The position numbers and the translations under genes are program-made. Source: Clostridia bacterium (GTDB lineage Bacteria; Bacillota; Clostridia; Oscillospirales; Acutalibacteraceae). Taken from it: a stretch of DNA of 8,927 nucleotides. The stretch is from contig JAFOXT010000203.1 of NCBI GenBank assembly GCA_017425745.1, positions 1 to 8,927 of the forward strand, read 5' to 3'. How positions within the stretch are numbered: the first letter of the stretch is position 1; every line of letters starts with the position of its first letter. The notes under the pieces are model-generated. The model saw only the letters and a program-made list of their open reading frames with translations, had not been told where the DNA came from and did not search any database. Below are positions 6,529 to 8,927 of this stretch, piece after piece.

Positions 6529-6640
6529 GGGCGCCGATAACCGAATAAGAGCAGTCGTTTGTGCGACTGCTCTTATTTGGTTGTTCTGCCTTAAGGCAGA
6601 ACTGAAGATTTTCCGTCGGAAAAATCTTCAATCGGCGCCC
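6529..6640. other. Perfect four-way cloverleaf (nested inverted repeats), possible structured RNA or element
   Basis: A closing stem of 10 perfect pairs (6529-6538 with 6631-6640, GGGCGCCGAT/ATCGGCGCCC) encloses three hairpins placed end to end. Hairpin 1 is 6539-6557/6564-6582 (19 pairs, one G-T wobble at 6543/6578, 6-nt loop). Hairpin 2 is 6583-6590/6595-6602 (8 pairs, TTAA loop). Hairpin 3 is 6603-6614/6618-6630 (12 pairs, one bulged A, 3-nt loop). Each arm begins at the base after the previous one ends, so no base at the four-way junction is unpaired. In total 98 of 112 bases pair. It starts 10 nt after the activase stop and ends 30 nt before the stop of the convergent gene. There is no T-tract, so it is not a textbook terminator. 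The function is unknown; a repeat element, structured RNA, recombination site or bidirectional 3'-end structure are all possible. Confidence 0.85.
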
Positions 6641-6669
6641 GTGCCAGCCGGTTAATCTTGTTTTCTCGC

Positions 6670-7173
6670 TCAGGCAAGAGGCAGCAGATAATGCTGTGAA
6701 AGTCTGTTCCAGGTCAGCTTGTCAACCTCACCTGTTGCCTCGTGACCGATAACTCTCTGCCATTTTTCCACTTCAGCTTTCGTCTTTGCGGAAAACTCAT
6801 CGGTACTTCCTACGTTTTCAAAGTTACTATACCTTTCGCTGAGATGATTCAGCATTATGTTGAGCGTTTGTACCTCTTTACTAATCTGTCCCAACACAAG
6901 GGGCAGGTTTTCTTTTTTTATGGCTGTTACCTGAATGGGCTCACTGAGAACAAAAAGAGAATTTTTCTTTTCCGCCTGAATTTTTTCCCATATCTCAAAG
7001 TCAACAATGCCCGTTTCGGTAAAGCCATATTTTCGCTGAAAGCTTTTTACAGCTTCTTCGGTTTCCTCTGCAAAAATTCCGTCGGGAATAACCGAAAGAA
7101 TATCGCTGTCTGTTTTTGCAATATCTCTCAGTGCCTGTTGAAGCTCGCTTATTGCCATTTGCTTGTCTGTCAT
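6670..7173 (-). CDS. Small protein with two peptidoglycan-binding (PGBD) repeats
   Basis: The 167-residue protein is a pair of PG_binding_1-type modules. The first (about 9-66) has ELQQALRD, DGIFAEETEEAVKSFQ and GIVDFEIWEKI. The second (about 104-160) has LNIMLNHLSERY, TDEFSAKTKAEVEKWQ and GEVDKLTWNRL. A linker of about 35 residues (KKNSLFVLSEPIQVTAIKK region) separates them. There is no signal peptide, membrane segment or catalytic domain, so it is a binding-only accessory protein. Its place after a SpoIID-like gene with the same repeats suggests a joint role in spore or cell-wall assembly, which is inference. The ATG at 7173 is chosen because AAGGAG lies 9 nt upstream; the GTG at 7182 is too close to that site. 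It is the last visible gene of the minus-strand operon, cut off from the gene before it by the element at 7189-7460. Confidence 0.85.
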   Translation of the reverse strand: MTDKQMAISELQQALRDIAKTDSDILSVIPDGIFAEETEEAVKSFQRKYGFTETGIVDFEIWEKIQAEKKNSLFVLSEPIQVTAIKKENLPLVLGQISKEVQTLNIMLNHLSERYSNFENVGSTDEFSAKTKAEVEKWQRVIGHEATGEVDKLTWNRLSQHYLLPLA

Positions 7174-7181
7174 TAAAATCA

Positions 7182-7187
7182 CTCCTT
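7182..7187 (-). promoter_or_regulatory. Ribosome binding site abutting the inserted element
   Basis: AAGGAG on the minus strand decides the ATG at 7173. Its first A belongs to the TA flank of the element at 7189-7460, so the element landed directly against the binding site without destroying it. Confidence 0.75.
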
Positions 7188-7188
7188 A

Positions 7189-7460
7189 AGGTAACGGTAG
7201 TCGAACCGACTAAGCCGAAATGTCCGATTTCTGGCACCTTTGTAATTTTTTCTCCTCGCAATACGCGAGTATTGTTTCGTCGAAGAAAATCCCAAATGCA
7301 CCAAAACTCGGGCATTTTGGTCTTCGAGTTTAATGGGCGGAGATTTTTCTTGTAGCAAGGCAAAAGGTGCAGGGAATACTTGCGTATTTCCAAGCCTTTT
7401 AACGCAGCTATAGGTAAAATATACCCCATTAAACCTTGGTTGGTTAGACTGCCGTTACCT
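7189..7460. mobile_element. MITE-like element 3 with TA flanks, inside the PGBD operon
   Basis: AGGTAACGGTAGTC (7189-7202) and GACTGCCGTTACCT (7447-7460) are inverted repeats with one mismatch, extending to AACC/GGTT (7204-7207/7442-7445). TA stands on both outer sides (7187-7188, 7461-7462), the target duplication expected for Tc1/mariner-IS630-type transposition. The interior is highly folded: hairpins 7217-7231, 7259-7274 (CAATAC/GTATTG, GCGA loop), 7280-7327 (two-part stem near the centre) and 7372-7391 (related to 7259-7274). There is also the pair TTTAATGGG/CCCATTAAA (7329-7337/7427-7435). No transposase is encoded. The element supplies the stop codon of the gene at 7455-8855. It accounts for the whole gap between the two operon genes. 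Confidence 0.75.
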
Positions 7461-8855
7461 TAGAAGCTCATACCCCGGATACTGTCCCTCAAGACGGTTC
7501 TGACCCTGACGCACTGCAGAATAAACCTCAGCAATTGAGTTCCAGGTTTTTTCGTCTATCTGACCGTTTTGTGGCAGGGCGAATATCCTTTGAAATTCCG
7601 TAACAGCAGTCTGAGTCCGTCTGTCAAAAAGGGCGCTTTCTGCAAGGGGAGGAAGCTCGTAGAAAAAACGTGAAATATAGTTCAGATAGGTTTTTATTAC
7701 TCTTACCGACGGGCCGTTATCACCCACTTTGAGAACAACACCGGGATAAGGCTCTGTTTGTACCTCTTCAAGAATTCTCTCTTCTGACAGATAATCCACA
7801 GCACCCATATATGCACTGTAAAGACTGTTCCAGGTTCTTTCGTCAACCTCGCCGGTCTGAGGTAAGCCCTTGCTTCTTTGAAAAGCAAGAACAGCGTTTC
7901 TTGTACTGCTGCCGAAGACTCCGTCAGCGGCAACGGGTCTTATATAATCCACAAAAGGGGACAGCAGATTGAGAAAATACTGAAGTGTAACAACCTGACC
8001 GCCCGTTGAGCCTTCTTTGAGTGCACCCTTAAACTGCTTGGGCAGATTTTCATAGCCAACACCCTCGGCAGAAAGCTCAGAAAGCCTTGTAACTGCGTCA
8101 TAAATATAAATTATTCGGTACCAGGTGGCTTTTCCGATTACACCGTCAGGGGACAGCCGGAAAATTTTCTGAAAAGCCTTTACTGCGTTTTCGGTGTTTT
8201 CGTCAAATCTGCCTGTTGAAAGCGGAATTTTCGGAATGGCAGGGTAGTTGTTTGAAATGCGGTTAAGGTAAAGCTGCATACGTCTTACGCTTTCACCAAG
8301 GGAGCCCAAGGAAAGCACAGTGCCGGGAAAGGAAGGAACATTCTCTGAAACGGGAGCATTTACAACAATTTCTGTGTCATCGCCGTAGTAATTGCGAATA
8401 ATCTCCTCTGCAGAAAGTCCGTCTTCTGCAAGAGGTACAGTGCCCCATTGAGAAAGCCCGTCACAGGTAACCTCTCTGCCGTCGCAGTACTGAGCAAAAA
8501 GTGGGTTTACTGTGCCTTTATTTCTTAAGTAATCGTTGAAAAGCTCATCGGTAAGACGGCTGATGTTTTCGTATATGCTTCGGTTGTTTATAAACTTCTG
8601 GTCAAAGGCAGTGTTGTTCGTAATGTCAAAATTATAGCCCATTGACGGGTACCATTCAGAGTAGACTCTGTTAAGAGCAAAGGATATTTCAGCGAGAAGA
8701 TTCGCCTTTATTGCCTCCTCAGGCCAGGTAGAGTAAATCTCTGATGATGCTACATTTTTGATGTAATCGGGAAAAGAAACTGTCACATTATCTGCAGAAG
8801 ACGAGGGTGCACCCAGATGAACGGTTATATATTCGGGAATGGTTGGTACAGCCAT
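7455..8855 (-). CDS. SpoIID-like protein with three peptidoglycan-binding repeats
   Basis: The 466-residue protein has two parts. Residues about 5-170 resemble SpoIID/LytB: DYIKNVASSE39IYSTWPEEAIKA matches the region holding the SpoIID catalytic glutamate, and C131-DGLSQWG followed by GLSAEEIIRNYYG matches the family's C-terminal SQ(Y/W)G...EIL.YY motif. C124 and C131 could bind metal (inference). Three PGBD repeats follow (about 177-250, 278-350, 371-445), each with a DG/FD..T..AV..FQ core and a TW motif; the first and third open with a (F/Y)PG..L..G motif. SpoIID proteins are lytic transglycosylases trimming peptidoglycan in engulfment; activity here is unproven. No signal peptide is visible. 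The start follows AAAGGA by 8 nt and abuts the previous gene's stop. The C-terminus YPGYELLR looks like the opening of a further repeat and ends at a TAA inside the element at 7189-7460. Confidence 0.88.
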   Translation of the reverse strand: MAVPTIPEYITVHLGAPSSSADNVTVSFPDYIKNVASSEIYSTWPEEAIKANLLAEISFALNRVYSEWYPSMGYNFDITNNTAFDQKFINNRSIYENISRLTDELFNDYLRNKGTVNPLFAQYCDGREVTCDGLSQWGTVPLAEDGLSAEEIIRNYYGDDTEIVVNAPVSENVPSFPGTVLSLGSLGESVRRMQLYLNRISNNYPAIPKIPLSTGRFDENTENAVKAFQKIFRLSPDGVIGKATWYRIIYIYDAVTRLSELSAEGVGYENLPKQFKGALKEGSTGGQVVTLQYFLNLLSPFVDYIRPVAADGVFGSSTRNAVLAFQRSKGLPQTGEVDERTWNSLYSAYMGAVDYLSEERILEEVQTEPYPGVVLKVGDNGPSVRVIKTYLNYISRFFYELPPLAESALFDRRTQTAVTEFQRIFALPQNGQIDEKTWNSIAEVYSAVRQGQNRLEGQYPGYELLR

Positions 8856-8927
8856 TTATTCCATCCTTTCCGCAGCCGGTGTAAGCTCGGCGTTGAGAAT
8901 AATTTCTGCACCGCCTGAGGCTTCAAC
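8856..8927 (-). CDS. 3' end of an upstream gene, product unknown (partial)
   Basis: The minus strand reads in frame from the window edge for 23 residues (ending NAELTPAAERME) to a TAA at 8858-8856, whose last base directly precedes the ATG of the SpoIID-like gene. The frame is open, the reading looks protein-like, and the binding site of the next gene (AAAGGA) lies inside it, as is usual in tight operons. Too little is present to name the family. It shows that the SpoIID-like gene is not first in its operon, so the promoter lies outside the window. Confidence 0.7.
   Translation of the reverse strand, partial: VEASGGAEIILNAELTPAAERME

Noticed and set aside
6529..6640. Cloverleaf considered as a tRNA or tRNA-like gene
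   Set aside because: Arm lengths (19, 8 and 12 bp) and loops of 6, 4 and 3 nt do not fit a tRNA; there is no anticodon loop, T-loop sequence or CCA end.
6742..7176. A 144-codon plus-strand frame opposite the small PGBD gene
   Set aside because: It is the antisense shadow of a gene with clear repeats, a ribosome binding site and conserved motifs.
7001..7429. A 142-codon minus-strand reading frame running through element 3 into the next gene
   Set aside because: Its first part is the folded repeat and its second part is out of frame with the well-supported PGBD gene; composition is unlike a protein and there is no convincing binding site.

Overview
The window looks like a chromosomal piece of an anaerobic, endospore-forming Clostridia genome, most likely a gut Oscillospirales-type bacterium. 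This rests on moderate-to-low GC, strong AAGGAG/GGAGG ribosome binding sites, an aldo/keto reductase with two [4Fe-4S] motifs, a radical SAM activase of the NrdG/PflA kind, and a SpoIID-like protein with peptidoglycan-binding repeats. The assignment is by gene content and style; no rRNA or marker gene is present.

Layout. 1-293: a non-coding inverted-repeat element (33-nt ends, about 270 bp) lying against two terminators. 316-1266 (-): alpha/beta serine hydrolase. 1267-1400: divergent promoter region with two near-consensus sigma-A promoters. 1401-2519 (+) and 2516-3661 (+): a translationally coupled pair, aldo/keto reductase with ferredoxin-like tail, then an AI-2E/PerM-family membrane protein, closed by a terminator. 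3696-4331: a second, larger inverted-repeat element (about 636 bp) with no credible gene. 4333-5715 (-): GPH (MelB-like) sugar:cation symporter. 5839-6519 (+): radical SAM activase, divergent from the symporter. 6529-6640: a 112-nt fully paired four-way cloverleaf between convergent genes. 6670-7173 (-), 7455-8855 (-) and the 3' end of a further gene (8856-8927, -): a peptidoglycan-binding/SpoIID-like operon, interrupted at 7189-7460 by a TA-flanked MITE-like element.

How it fits together. The protein-coding genes are ordinary housekeeping, transport and sporulation or cell-wall genes and do not form one pathway. What stands out is the non-coding DNA. All three spaces downstream of gene ends, plus one space inside an operon, are filled by different structured inverted-repeat elements. 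Two of them have ends built from degenerate 7-bp units and sit beside terminators or stop codons. One supplies a gene's stop codon. One folds into a cloverleaf in which every base outside the hairpin loops and a single bulge is paired. The cloverleaf at 6529-6640 is the best candidate for something undescribed.
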